A stretch of DNA of 64,000 bases from Rotaria socialis (lineage: Eukaryota > Rotifera > Eurotatoria > Philodinida > Philodinidae): assembly GCA_905331475.1 (NCBI GenBank), contig CAJNYU010000356.1:62001-126000 (forward strand). The letters run 5' to 3'. The position numbers and the translations under genes are program-made. The notes beneath the pieces were generated by a model. That model made no database searches. It was given only the letters and a program-made list of their open reading frames with translations, and had not been told where the DNA came from. This document shows, one piece after another, positions 14,358 through 26,661 of the stretch. Within the stretch, counting starts at the first letter, position 1, and each line of letters begins with the position of its first letter.

Positions 14358-15954
14358 GATATATTTCTATTATTATGTTATGCATGAAATAACTAGTCGC
14401 AAAACCATTAACTAACATCTTGTTAAGCTAGTCGTGTGCAAGCGTTTCAAAGAACAAAAAACAATTACAATAAAAACATTATGTTTTTCTTTTCTTTTTT
14501 CTTTTTCTACTCATTATATAACTCTAATACTTATCCTTTTTTTTCCTATTTGATTATTGTATATTTCATTCTTATTGCTATTATTTCAATATTTTGTTCT
14601 GCGGTTTGCTTATTTGGTTAAGAGTTTGAATGAGTGTGCGTGTTTGTATATTAAGTTGACCCCTTTCGTTTCTTTTTAACAATAAAACAAGCATACATAT
14701 CTGAATGGAGAAAAGTATTGAAATTAAAAATAGATTGTTTAGTGACGATTCTTTACTATCACAGATATTGACTAGAAAATTTTCGAAATGTTGAAAAACT
14801 GAAAACGAAATATAGAAAAACAATATGTTGAAGATTTAAGGAAGGTGTTAGAAATTTTTTATTGCTGCATTTTTTATCAATTTGCTCTATCAAATAAAGG
14901 AAAATCTTCATCAGATTACATTCTTGATTGTTGTTTCTGACAAAAGAATTATTTATTGTCATGAAAAGCAGAATTAACTAAACAATACATTTTTACGACA
15001 AATGATCCAATACTGATTTATGTAGTCAGCATAAAATGTGTGAAACCAATGATAACATGGAAAATTCGATCAACGAAAATAGAGAGAGATGAAACCAATA
15101 AGAATATACATATGCACAACAAAAAGTCTATCAACATTAGCCAAAGTGTAAACATAGGCTCTAGGTTGTCTTTTTTTTCTATTTTAGATTAAAAAATCTT
15201 TTTATTCGATATATTTTCTTTTGATAATTTCTCTGTTCAGGTCCATCTTTTAGCATTATGTACTTGAAAGATTTTTTTCTCCAAAATGTGTGAGTTAGTG
15301 TAATTTCGATATTCAATAGAATATTGTTACAAATATCCATCCGCACTGTCTCATAAAAAGCCCTTGCCAACAACGTATGGATCGACATATACAAAAAGAG
15401 ATTCAGAAAATGATGTATTGGTAAATACATATAGATTGTCGTCTATAGAAGGACATCATATTGTATGAAACAAGGCATATGAAAGTATTCTAACAAGAAA
15501 AATGACAACTGGTTTCAACTTGTGGTCATCAAAATCTAGAATTCATTTTGTTCATTTCTCATCGGAGAAAAAAAAATTTACATCTAGGGTCTGCTCTTTT
15601 TCTTCATACATTCACATAAAAAAAAATGATCCTTTTCACAACAATAGCACTATTAGATAATTCTTTGAATGCTTGTTCATAATATACATGTACATTTATT
15701 TTCAATAAACTAAGTAATTTAGTTATTTTTAGGAAACCAAAACCAAAAATTACTAAAATTATTCTCGCTGAAAATGATGTAAATTTTTCATAGAAAAATA
15801 AGTAACCGAATAATACTACTTGATAATTTTTATCTCTGTAAGTTTGTTGAACATTGCATATTGTATAAAGATGTCTCCTGTAATTGGGCCCTTTGAGTGG
15901 CACGAGCTGCAATAGGCGAAAATCCATATCAGCATTAATTACGTTGAAGTATTC
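14358..15954. other. Region between RhoA and the DruA-like gene
   Basis: This is the 3' UTR of RhoA, then AT-rich sequence. An ORF at 15604-15927 (-) begins 28 bases beyond the stop of the DruA-like gene. Its first third, about 15830-15950, is less AT-rich and open in two frames on the minus strand, so it may be a decayed coding fragment. I cannot identify a family. Confidence 0.35.
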
Positions 15955-16920
15955 TTATGTTTTATCTCTATTCAAATGTGCAGAACGCTGTTTAGCCCAT
16001 CTTATTTTCCAGAATGTTGCGATCTCATCTACCGATTGAAGTTGATCCTTCTTAAAATCGGTTCTTTGTCTCAAAAGAAATTCCTTGGCATTCGTTCCAG
16101 TCCAACCACAGTAAATACCACGCTGATTACCATGATTGAACACTTGATGACTATCGATATTCAATTGATTGGTAAGAAATCGTAATGCTTGCCATTTCGA
16201 TTGTTTTTTAACATTGAATTTCGGATAATTTAAATCTAGAAAAGTATTTATTTTGGTCATGAGTGACGCTGGAATATGACTAGTACCATAGCCTTTTGTA
16301 TAGCCAATAAATTTCAATTGTTTTAATCGATCATATTGAATGGATTTTCCATGGATTGATGTTGTTGTGATCAAGGCTAAAGATTTCGAATAACGTCGTT
16401 GATAGAGGTCATGAAGTTCGGTGGAGAAAGAGAGCATAGCCAATAGTTTTCCACCACAAAAATCGAATCCGAAAGGTTGTACAGGTACACAGATCGATAA
16501 ATTAGCAGAATGGTCACGAATATGTTTCTTCAGTGGGCCTCGTTTTTTTTCATCGAAACCGATGAACTCGTCTTTGAATTCACTTTTCAACAAGTCAGTG
16601 GTAAGTTGAATAATCCCGAGAAAACGATTCAAACGTTGGTCGTGCACCAAAATCGATAGAACACGACCTGGTATTTGACATTGTGGCATTGATGAAATCG
16701 TATGCCGAATGAAATCAAATAGATCACGTTGGTCGTCATTCTCAACTGGAATTAAAGCTACTTGAATTTGTGCGACATCTTCGTAAGACGAAGAATTCCA
16801 AATCAGATTCGAATAATACATTGAATCATATTTTGGATGAAAAGTCGTTTTTGTTTCATGTTTGTGCTTTTCTACAGATAGTTGCTGAAGTTCTTGAAGA
16901 ATTTCATTCTCGAGAGCCAT
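15955..16920 (-). CDS. DruA-like (DUF4338) protein, intronless
   Basis: A single open frame of 321 residues with no intron. Residues 82-220 match my memory of the DUF4338/DruA family: GRVLSILVHD and RFLG (about 85-102), DEFIGFDEKKR (117-127), a GKLLAMLSFSTE segment (157-168), and the hallmark LALITTTSIHGKSIQYDRL (181-199) followed by FIGYTKGYGTSHI (204-216). In prokaryotes DruA is the defining protein of the Druantia anti-phage system, and related DUF4338 proteins occur in mobile elements; the biochemical activity is not established as far as I know. The frame is intact with a full-length C-terminal extension. It lies between ordinary animal genes, convergent with RhoA. No splice acceptor precedes the ATG, unlike its neighbours. 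The best explanation is horizontal transfer or a captured mobile-element or viral gene. The family call rests on motif recall, not on a search. Confidence 0.72.
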   Translation of the reverse strand: MALENEILQELQQLSVEKHKHETKTTFHPKYDSMYYSNLIWNSSSYEDVAQIQVALIPVENDDQRDLFDFIRHTISSMPQCQIPGRVLSILVHDQRLNRFLGIIQLTTDLLKSEFKDEFIGFDEKKRGPLKKHIRDHSANLSICVPVQPFGFDFCGGKLLAMLSFSTELHDLYQRRYSKSLALITTTSIHGKSIQYDRLKQLKFIGYTKGYGTSHIPASLMTKINTFLDLNYPKFNVKKQSKWQALRFLTNQLNIDSHQVFNHGNQRGIYCGWTGTNAKEFLLRQRTDFKKDQLQSVDEIATFWKIRWAKQRSAHLNRDKT

Positions 16921-19117
16921 TGCAAATGTTTACTCCTGCCGAAACGCGACTGAATTCTATGCTAGATTAGAATTAAATCAACCCTTTAAAAATGCTATTC
17001 TTTCTTAATAACATTTTAGATGTCGCAACACCAGTGCAATGAATTCTGTCATGCCGCAATAACTTACGTATTGAAATGACAGAATAAGAAAAATCTACTG
17101 TATCATACTGCAACAAAAAATGACTTTTTGAAATTGTGGCACAATACGAGTGAATCATACCAGCTCAAAAACATTTTTAATGCTCTGACGAAATTACTTG
17201 CTAGTATATTTTAATGATCCTTTTGACATTACATTGTAGCAACCAACGAAAGGTCATTCAGTATTTTTTTTCGAACCAAATGAAAATGATTCACTAGATT
17301 GAAGAAGTTAACAAATATAGTGATGTATTGATATTTAAAAATTGTCAATAATTATCTAACAATCCTAGCATGTATTACTTGGGGTTTCATCTAAAAAATT
17401 TTGGGTTATGACCAAAGATGAGTATGACATAGAAAAATATCTAGATGTATTAAAACACCACGAGTTCAGCATAACTAATAAGTGAGAAAAGAGACATGCC
17501 GACATTTACTACAAGGAATCTTTGAGTCAAAAAAAAACCGGTATTAAGTTGGATTCCGAACCGATGTGCAGAAGATAAAATATTCTTCTTGAGAATTCTA
17601 TTTTCATCATAAATAATGTATGATGAAGAACAATATATGATAAATATAGAAGTACATTTCTTGCCAAGCTGAATCCTCCATCGACCACTTGGAAATGGTT
17701 GGAATTTCCTTCCGATCTCTGCGAGAAAACGTATAGAATACAATATACGTTTAAGTGAAGAGAAGAGTATTTCATTTTGCTGCAAATTATGAGTCCTTAA
17801 TAAAAATAACAATGAATTGCTTCTAAATTCTTTTTTTCGAAGTATCTATCAGATTTAATTGTAAGTGATTTATTTCGTACTTTGATAATTATTCAAAATT
17901 TTCCGTTAAAAAGCAATGTACAAATTTCAAGAGATTCATTGTTTTGATTATTACACTCGTGGATCATATTTATCAGACATTTTTGAATAAAAAATAATGA
18001 GTATATGCCTTAAAAACTTCTAGATCGATTGTTGTATCGTAATATGAATATCTGTTTTCGTTTACTTGAACATAAATACAGCCGAATGATTTTTGTGTTC
18101 TAAATATGTATCTCTGTGAGATGCTTTTCGAAGTCTGAAAAATCTTAAAACAATATCCTTCTGATCTAAGAGTAAAGTAGAATATAAATTAATCACGCTG
18201 GTTAGTAGCCAAATGAACAAATTAGAATTGTTCTACTGGCTCGTGTCCGAATGCGAGTACTAGTCAGTTTATAAATCAGAGCTTTTATGCTTCTATTGAT
18301 CAGCATGTTTTTGATGACGTGATTGGAGCTGTGGGTGTAAGCTCGAAGTAAGATTGAAATGGAAATTGAAACCTATGCGAACAGTTCATACTCATTTATG
18401 TGATATCAAGATAGTTAGTTTCATGCACATCTAACACAATTCAATTGGCAATTTGTTTGAAAAATTCGATTGTATTAGTAGGATGATCTTCAAAGGCGTT
18501 CAAACTCATGGATATTAACCTAAACCCATATGCTCTAGAAGTTGGAATAATCTTGATGTAAATCTAAGATTATCATTAATCTGTTGAGTTTTATCTGTAA
18601 GCAAAAGAATAATAATATTTTCAATCAAGAGATTTCTTACAGTACGCTGAGATCATCGAAAAAGAAATACAATCGTTTATCAGCAATTTTGCTTTTAGGA
18701 CTGACATGTTTTGTAGGCCATAAAGAAAAATGACAATCGTGTTTTCAGAGAAACACATAAAAAATAAACCATTTAAGATTATGCGTTGTTTAGCATAATG
18801 AAATATTTTCTATGCAGAACTATGGTTCACATCTATGTATGTACTCACAAAGTTTTTATTTTTCTGTGTTTGCATGGTTTCCTAAACATAAATAAATGAC
18901 ACACAGAAGAACTGATTAAACTTTTATTTGAAACAAAAATCAATAATAAGCATATAAATTCGAATTTTAAGAAATTTAGTCTTTGGATGAAATATTAAAA
19001 AATGAAAGTTATAACTTAATAACGTCCGAAGAGTAAAATTGAATTCCAATGGCAATTCAATTGCGCGTTTCACCTTTGGACTGTTATCGTATGATCTCAT
19101 ATTGATCATGTCAAACA
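16921..19117. other. AT-rich intergenic region, no gene recognised
   Basis: About 2.2 kb without a supported gene. The overlapping minus-strand frames at 17450-17812 show no domain. I found no terminal inverted repeat that would bracket the DruA-like gene as a transposon. Confidence 0.4.
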
Positions 19118-19501
19118 TCAGATATGTTTGAAATCTTGAGCATATTGACTTTCATTGGCGACAATACAACAAAGTCTAGATAAGAAACGATATTGTGATG
19201 GTTTTCGTTCTTTTTTTTGATTTATATAAATCTGTTCAGGCTTCTCCTGAATTGTTGTTATATTATTCGTCAGTAAAATGTTTTGTTGAGACTCGAGTCC
19301 ATTCGGTGGCAGTCTTTGTTGTGGATGATATTCAGCACCGTGTAGTGAAGATATTTGCGACATCATAGATGATCGACGTTGAGCATTCATAAATGTGCTC
19401 ATACGGCGACCGTTCTGTTGTTTTGCAACAATAAAAATGGGCATAACATTTGATGGTCGTTTCCTACCCGTTTCTGGCAGACGATGATAGTTTCGTTTCA
19501 T
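19118..19501 (-). CDS. Putative small basic protein, or an exon
   Basis: An open frame of 127 residues begins MKRNYHRLPETGRKRPS and ends YAQDFKHI. Its composition (R/K-, Q- and S-rich, with RRMST and RRSSM resembling basophilic kinase sites, and low hydrophobicity) looks like a real disordered or cytoplasmic segment rather than chance AT-rich sequence. An AATAAA on the minus strand lies about 195 bases after the stop, near 18923. I do not recognise a family. It could be a complete small gene or the last exon of a larger one whose upstream exons I did not find. Confidence 0.35.
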   Translation of the reverse strand: MKRNYHRLPETGRKRPSNVMPIFIVAKQQNGRRMSTFMNAQRRSSMMSQISSLHGAEYHPQQRLPPNGLESQQNILLTNNITTIQEKPEQIYINQKKERKPSQYRFLSRLCCIVANESQYAQDFKHI

Positions 19502-21094
19502 TTTATAAAATAAGAATCAAAACTATGCGCTTCTTTCACTTCTATTTTATACAACGAAAAGCAAATAGTATTCGAGCACTTGAAGATAAATCTATCGATA
19601 GATATTCTTCTATTTTATGATCATATATCATAAACAAGGTCCAGATGATTTGATTTTATGATATGTAGCGTTTTGCAACGAGTGAACGAGATAGAATTGT
19701 TGATTTTTAATAGTTTTCTTTACAAATTCAACTTTATTACAAAATTTTACTTCGACCAGACAACATCGAGCATGTTCTGCAGATCTTATTAGCCTATTAT
19801 GATTCATTGAATAAACATCTAGTATTTTTGTTGCTTAAAATCTACTAGATTTGAAACACGCGTAGTTGCTCGGCACTGTATTAACAAAAATTTGATGTTC
19901 ATCTTTTAAGTAAGTTTATATTTGTCTTTCAAGTGTGACATGCGAATAGAAACAAAACAAACTGTTTTTTTTTCTTCGTGAGATTCAGAGCTAAACTCAT
20001 GACCAACAAATAATTATTGTAAAAAAAGCCAGAAAATATATCATATTTTCAATTCCAAATTATTTCATGTCTAACTGAGAAATATTTGTCTCATAAAAAA
20101 TGCTTATTTTAGTTTGAGTTCGAAAAATATTACCAAGAATATTTTGTAGTTCCCTATATTTTTAAGAAGATTAAAATTTGATATTCAAATTGACTGACTT
20201 TGTAATAGCTGATACCATCAATTGTTAAAATAAGTTAAAACAGCATAGAATGACCTTAGAAACAAAGCGTACATGAATCAAATTTTAGAAAATCACTTTA
20301 TCTTACGGAAGAAGAACGAAATCTGAAGTTTCGTTAAACTAAATAAAGACCGTCTTTCAAAAAAGGACAGCAATTATATTTGATTTACTCATGAGGTCTG
20401 TGAATCAAATTTACTCGAATTCATTTTGAAACTCTGGCCACAGCTGAAATTAACAAACAATAGAACATAAAAATGATTGTATTGGACGTATGTATTGGAT
20501 TACTATCCAAGAAAGTCTTCAAGGCTATTTCTCTCTTGTGTGCACTGCACTGCTTGTAATCTTTAGATAGCAGATGATAGGAAAGAAATAGAAAATGATT
20601 GCAACGTAGCTGTTTTCCGTTTGATCTAATCCTTTCATGACAGTGAACTTATCTCGAAACTAATCAACTGGAAATTCTTGCGAAGTTCAAACAAATTGTA
20701 GCTTCAATTTGTTTTGACACAAACTGTTTTTCATGTTAACGAACTTTGAGATAATAAGCAAAGGAAATCTTTGAGTTTGATATGGTTTTTCTGCCGTACA
20801 AGAATACTTTTTTCATTGTTATTCAAGCTCGTTATTAGGTACAGAAATATTACAAAAATATTATGTCACCATTCTTCACCAATATTCTAGTGATTTCACT
20901 TCATTAAAGCATCGCTCTTGCGTACCGTATTTATTGACAATATGAAAAATAAAATATTTACTAATACTCAAGTAGATGCGCCATTCGCCGATTACTAATC
21001 CAACTTTTATAACTCAAATGAAAGTATCCAGTCACAGATACTGTGTTACACACAAGGCATATGCATTCAACAATATTTACGTTTCTAGACTTTT
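19502..21094. other. AT-rich region, nothing recognised
   Basis: No ORF with plausible composition, no clear repeats and no RNA gene are visible on either strand. Confidence 0.4.
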
Positions 21095-21370
21095 CTAATG
21101 AATCATAGTATATGCGAAGAACAAACTTATCTCTCGTGAGACGTATGAATCTGATTTACGTGGTCCAATTTTCAATGAGTTTATGCCAACAAGTAAAGAA
21201 GAAAAGATGGATTGATGTTGTGAGTTCAAACAGTCGATGAGTAATTGTTTTTCATAGTTCAACGCTTGATTTGATTTTGGCGTGCGGATGTCGGTGTCAT
21301 CAAATAAAAAATCCGTGCATAATCGAATAAGAAGTTCGCGATTCAAACCTATGTGAGAAAAGTCTTTCAT
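21095..21370 (-). CDS. Possible exon of an unrecognised gene
   Basis: The frame reads MKDFSHIGLNRELLIRLCTDFLFDDTDIR and continues with protein-like composition to about residue 68. There a good donor (CCAC|GTAAAT, near 21160) follows. The remainder to the stop would then be intron. No partner exon or family is recognised, so this may be a remnant. Confidence 0.25.
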   Translation of the reverse strand: MKDFSHIGLNRELLIRLCTDFLFDDTDIRTPKSNQALNYEKQLLIDCLNSQHQSIFSSLLVGINSLKIGPRKSDSYVSREISLFFAYTMIH

Positions 21371-23214
21371 GAAAGCCTCGAGATGACAACAAAATAAAAG
21401 ATCTCATTGAGGCATAAAATTAAATCTCTAAAACAGCATCATCGTCGACAAAGCAGTATTTAAGAAATCCGAGAAGATGCAAATTTCAAAGTTATATACG
21501 TCAACACTGTTGCCACATTGTATGTTATAAAAATGATGTAATCAGGCAACATAGTAGTAGTTTTCAAGAATAATGTCAAGAAAAACGAAAATAAAAATCG
21601 AAAATTTTCTCGAGTTTTACTGTTTTTAGCTAATTATAATAAAAGGTAAACGAATGTAAAGTATTAATTTTAATGTTGCTGGCTACTATATCTGAAAAAG
21701 AAAAAGATGAGACAAAAAGTGTTTGGGTTTCTAGTATATCATTATTGAAATGATGAAGTAGATTTACACAAAATATACAACATATATTTAATAACTAAAA
21801 AGAGACAGAGAGAGAGAGAGACATAGAATATCTTCGATTATTACTTGTTCACTACGGGAGAGAAAAACAATAATATAGCATTCTGCAGAGAATTACCTTT
21901 CGGATTAATTCATCAACAGTGTAATAATTTATAAAACCTATGAATTTGACATTAACGGATTTGAATAGAACTAAAACATGTCAAATTAACAGTCATGACC
22001 CTATGCAGCAATTTACAAACATATTTGCTAATTATTTTACATTTTATCATATTGTGCCACGAAAAATTTCATTTCATTGTATTGAGTCGTATATAGTGAA
22101 CAATAATTTGCAGAATAAAATCTAAATCTTTGTACTCACTCAGCTCGTATCCTCGCAACTAAAATCATTTTCATGAATAGAGCATCGAACATGCTTTTTT
22201 CTTTTCTAAAAGATAATCTAATTAAATTTGAGTGGCAAAATTCATAGAATTTGTTTTCAATCACTGTATATGGATTTGTTGTTATGTAATTAAGTATATT
22301 GAATAAAATAAAAACCTAGCTATTTTAATTATTCTTTATTGACAAAAAGAAGAATTCTATAATACTATAGACAGCCAAGTTGATAGAGCTACACGTTCTG
22401 TAGTTGATAGCGAATGCTAATAAGAAAATTTGGAAAAGATCGATCAATGACGCATTATTGCTATTTCAAATTATTGTAATAAAGCACTGTCTAGAAAACA
22501 CTACTCAATAATGTACTTATGAATTTCATTAGTCTGTTACTACTTTTTATGTTTGCTGTAAAAGAATGAATATTGTACATATTCTTTTCTTACGAAAAAA
22601 ATAATTTCTATGAAATAGTAAAAATAGTATATTGCATGTGTTGTCAAAAACGACGTATAGAATTCTATTATCTGAAAAGTCGATAAGAATGTTAAGAGAC
22701 CTTCGGATTCTCTTCCTGCGACTTTTGAAAAAACAACATTTCTGATGCAATTCATTGTAAAACAAAATTTTATCATTCAAAATAATACAAAAATAATCCT
22801 TCATTAAATTCAACGTATTAATTATATGTTAGAATATATGCCCAAAGATTTTCTCTGACGCATGCAATGAAATAAATAATGCAAAGCTTTCAGATAGGCA
22901 AATCTAATATGAACAATAGAAAAGTATTTTTCTCCTATAAATATTTTATTATCTTTGAAAAGGAAATGAATACTAGATCAACAGAATGTATGAGTTGCTC
23001 ACAGTTGGAACTTAGAGTAACTTTACTCTCAGGCGTTCATAATGGTTTAACAGGTCATATGAACTTACTTTTTAAAATGTTCTTTTTTCCCATTTCCGAA
23101 CATTGTTTTGCAGAGCAGCTTAGGTAAAAAAAAGGCTCAAGGAAATCCTGAAAGCTTTCAAAAAGTTCTCATACACTAAAATCATCATGTCACAATAATG
23201 TCAATATGTGTTGG
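21371..23214. other. AT-rich region with a GA microsatellite
   Basis: An (AG)n stretch lies at about 21803-21821. The rest is AT-rich with short overlapping frames on both strands (for example 22540-22813 in two minus-strand frames) that look random. Confidence 0.4.
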
Positions 23215-23352
23215 ATCCCATGTAATAAAAACCGCATGAAAATCGGCGGTTAACCGCGGTTTTACCGGTCCGGTTACCGGCTCTCATTACCGCAGAACGG
23301 ATAAATACCGCGGTTTACCGCAAAAATTGATCCGGTATTCGTAACATGGGAT
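23215..23352. mobile_element. Short palindromic element with ATCCCATGT ends
   Basis: A 138-bp island of CCGG-rich sequence in an AT-rich context, bounded by inverted ends ATCCCATGT...ACATGGGAT. The interior alternates ACCGCGGT, ACCGG and its complements, so it should fold into a long hairpin. It has no coding capacity. The form is that of a MITE or foldback element; the superfamily is unknown. Confidence 0.6.
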
Positions 23353-23704
23353 GTAAACAGAAATTTTTACTATCAGAGTATTGACTTTTAAACTAAATAA
23401 ATATACATTCAGAATTGCACAGATATACCTACATGCAAAAGTATATTGAATCCTTAAAATAAATTTTGCCATCTGTCAGCCCTTCATAATACGTAGCCAT
23501 TTTGTTATCAGGTCTGTGCTTTTTAATAATTCTTAAAATTCTTTAACTATCTGTTACATTTTCTTCATAGCGATATTTTGCTCTCTTGATTTTGAATGAA
23601 TTTTGTTTTGATTTGAAATTGAAGTAGTTTCGCTGTTCAAAGTATTTTGTTTCTTTCGTATTATATAATACAGCATAATATCAAGACGATAGTACAAGGT
23701 CAAG

Positions 23705-24788
23705 TAGGGGTGCAACAGTGACGGAAACCGTCACCGATCCCACCGGTCCCCACTAGATACTGTTACTGGTCTCACTAGTCGTTTTCACATCTCTTTATTG
23801 ATAATTAGTACTATTTTCCTATATACACCCGTTTTCAGAGAGTTTTCGTATGGCAATACTAATACAATCAAGTATAATGTGGACAATATCGGAGTATTGT
23901 GCACTTTTATATTCTATCTGTGACATATTGCAAGACTAAATCGCAACTAGGGATGCAACGGTGGTGGTGAATCGCCGGTTCATTAGCACCAATTAACCGG
24001 TCGAAATCGGTAACTGGCAGATACCGGTAGCTAGTATAACCAGTATAAATTAGTGCCAGCCACTATATATCGATGCATCTCGACATACCGGTATAGAGCG
24101 CTAAGCAATTTACCGCCTTATAGCGGTCTATAATGACATATACTGGTGAAAAGTAGAGATGGGGTGGTGAGACTAACAATGATACCGGTAAACCTATGAA
24201 AGACGTACGGTGAAGACCGATGCATGAGTATCACTGATGAGGGGTGCTCAAGTACTGGTACAGCTTGTACTAGCATCGACTACCACATCTTACTCCCCCA
24301 AAACCTAGAATTCTACAATTCATGCACTCGTATGTATTCGTATGTACNTGTGTTAGTAGCGGAGCTTTCAATCTCTATGTAAATTGTCGACTACAAGTTG
24401 TACCCTTACTTGCGCAGCTATGTCGCTGACCCTGATTATCAAAGAGATGTATAAATGAAACATTCTAAATTGTTGGTTTTATTCATCATTTGAACTTTTC
24501 TGGACTATCGATTCTAGCACAGAGTCAGCTTGAATTGACACCACTGTTCACCAGAGATATTTTCGGTGATTGTATTGAGGAATATAATTTGTTCCTAAAA
24601 CATCAATTACTAGCTATTATGGCAAAGAGTACAAATGAATCAACTAAAATCTAGCACTGGTGAAACCGTTAACGGTTGCCGATGCGACCGGTGACGGTGA
24701 CCGGTGTGGACCGGTGAGGATCGGTGAGACCGGTGGCGGTGAAACAGTGACGGTATACTGATGACTGTTTGTCACCGTTGCACCCCTA
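23705..24788. mobile_element. hAT-like non-autonomous element, 1.08 kb
   Basis: The ends are inverted repeats beginning TAGGGGTGCAAC at both sides, continuing with GTGAC. They are flanked by eight-base sequences AGGTCAAG (left) and AGTCCAAG (right) that agree at six of eight positions. TAGGG-type ends and 8-bp duplications are typical of hAT elements. The interior is rich in ACCGGT and GGTGAC variants arranged palindromically. A second end-like sequence, TAGGGATGCAACGG, starts at 23948, suggesting a nested or rearranged copy. No transposase is encoded. An ambiguous base lies at 24348. Confidence 0.7.
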
Positions 24789-25900
24789 AGTCCAAGCGAC
24801 ATGATAAAATACACAATATATATACATCTGATTGAGAACGACAGAACGCACAAGAAAGTGATATTTTTATTTTTCCCTAGCTTCGAATAGAACGCAAGAA
24901 TTCTCGGGATTCAGGAGGTTAATTATCATCTTGATTAGATCAAAACAAAAATTTCGAAAAACACCGTAGTATTTGAAAGGCTGTCGTCCAGTCGCACACT
25001 ATCCAAGGAAATTTCTTATAGATTATATTATGCTTACCTTCGCCCTTATTATCAATCTATCTTTAATAGTTACCCAATATTATCTAATACAAAAAGGAGA
25101 ATTTAGAAGCGTTCAATCGTAAAATATTTCGCATTATTAATAGATGGCACGATGCTGCGAACGATGAAAATAACTAATTTGCCAGCCTTTAAATTAATTG
25201 AATTTCTTACACAGATACATTTCAAAAATTTACTGACAACAATTATACGTATAGCACCCTTTAATCATTGCTGACTTCATACAACACAAGTTATATATTT
25301 TATTCTTAAAATAATACTATACGAATCCGGTTCTTTTAAGAGAAAAACGTGAAATTGTTAACAAAGGGACAGCATCAATTGCATACGTAAACTATTATGG
25401 CAGAGAAAACTGTCTTTATTCGATTACATTTTCTGCTATTCATAAGTACATGAGACAGGAGAGGATAAAGCGAGGAAGATAGATTTCTATTGTGTTCAAG
25501 TTTACTTCTTCTTTTCTTCATGTTATTTACATCTTAATAATTCATTATTGACGACTTAAACTTACAGAATACCGACTGGTAGAGCAAAACTCATTTAATC
25601 ATAAGCATGCAATACACTTTTATTCAATCAACTCTCTTAATACTAAATGCATTGATATTCGCTAGATTGTATGTTCAAAATTCTAAAATACTTCTTGTTT
25701 TTTTCCCTGTCAACGACTCCAGAGGCGATGTTCGTCTACTCATGTGGTATAGAACGATCCGCAAACGAGTTGAAGCGGCGGAAAACGGTGGCCTTTTAGG
25801 TGACGATTTCCGTGTTGTCGGAAACGACTACCTTCTAAGGCGAACTTTTTTTTTATCGTTTTACATATCTTTTATTTGGAGATATAAATATGGGTAACCC
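24789..25900. other. AT-rich spacer between repeat elements
   Basis: Mostly AT-rich without genes. About 25715-25845 is distinctly less AT-rich and contains a small hairpin (TTTCCG/CGGAAA), perhaps a fragment of another palindromic element. The frame at 25607-25897 has no recognisable domain. Confidence 0.35.
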
Positions 25901-26661
25901 TAGTGAACGTACTCGTCCAGCGAGTACGACTTTGCAGCATGAGTACTCAGATTATTCGATGAATTTTATGTGTAACAATACATTTCGTGTACTATAACGA
26001 GTACTCCAATGAGTTTCTTTCCTAAAAATTACTCTTACACGAAAATACGAGTACTCGAGGTATAGTACTATCATCGTTTTTTCGAGCGCATTCAGTGAAA
26101 CATCTGCGCACTAGGATGGATGAAAATAATATTGTATAACTAAGAACAACTGTATAATGAACCGAAATTTGGAAAAAACTCTTTAAAGAAATTATCGATC
26201 TCATCCTCCATATTTTGTGATTAGTCATTCGTGTGCCGTAGTCAATTGGCTATTTAAAGAATAGAAAAACATATTCATTTAATTTCAGCTGTCCACCTCT
26301 CGAGTAAGACCAAACGTTTATTTTAAAACACCAAATTATATGTTAAATTTTTTATCGTAAATCAAAGATGAAATACCGTTTTATATAAAATTTAATTTGT
26401 TTGTTTTTGAAAATTAATGGAAAACAAGACGAATGAGAAAACTTTTCCAAAAACATGAAATTCAATATTCTGAAGATACATTTATCATACAGAAGACAGT
26501 TCATCGATTTTTTTATTGTTACTTAATGATAATAGTTTTCGATTTAAAATGTTCGTGCTTTTTGTAACGACATCAAGTGAATGTGTATTGTTATCGCGTA
26601 TCTTAATTTGATCCATAACTTATTTCTCATTTGTGTTTGTGTTTATGTTTGTGTTCACATA

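Noticed and set aside
15955..16920. DruA-like gene as the transposase of a bounded transposon
   Set aside because: I could not find inverted or direct repeats bracketing it, so I leave it as a gene rather than a defined element.
22540..22813. Overlapping hydrophobic ORFs on the minus strand
   Set aside because: Two frames are open over the same AT-rich DNA, as expected by chance; no membrane-protein signature.
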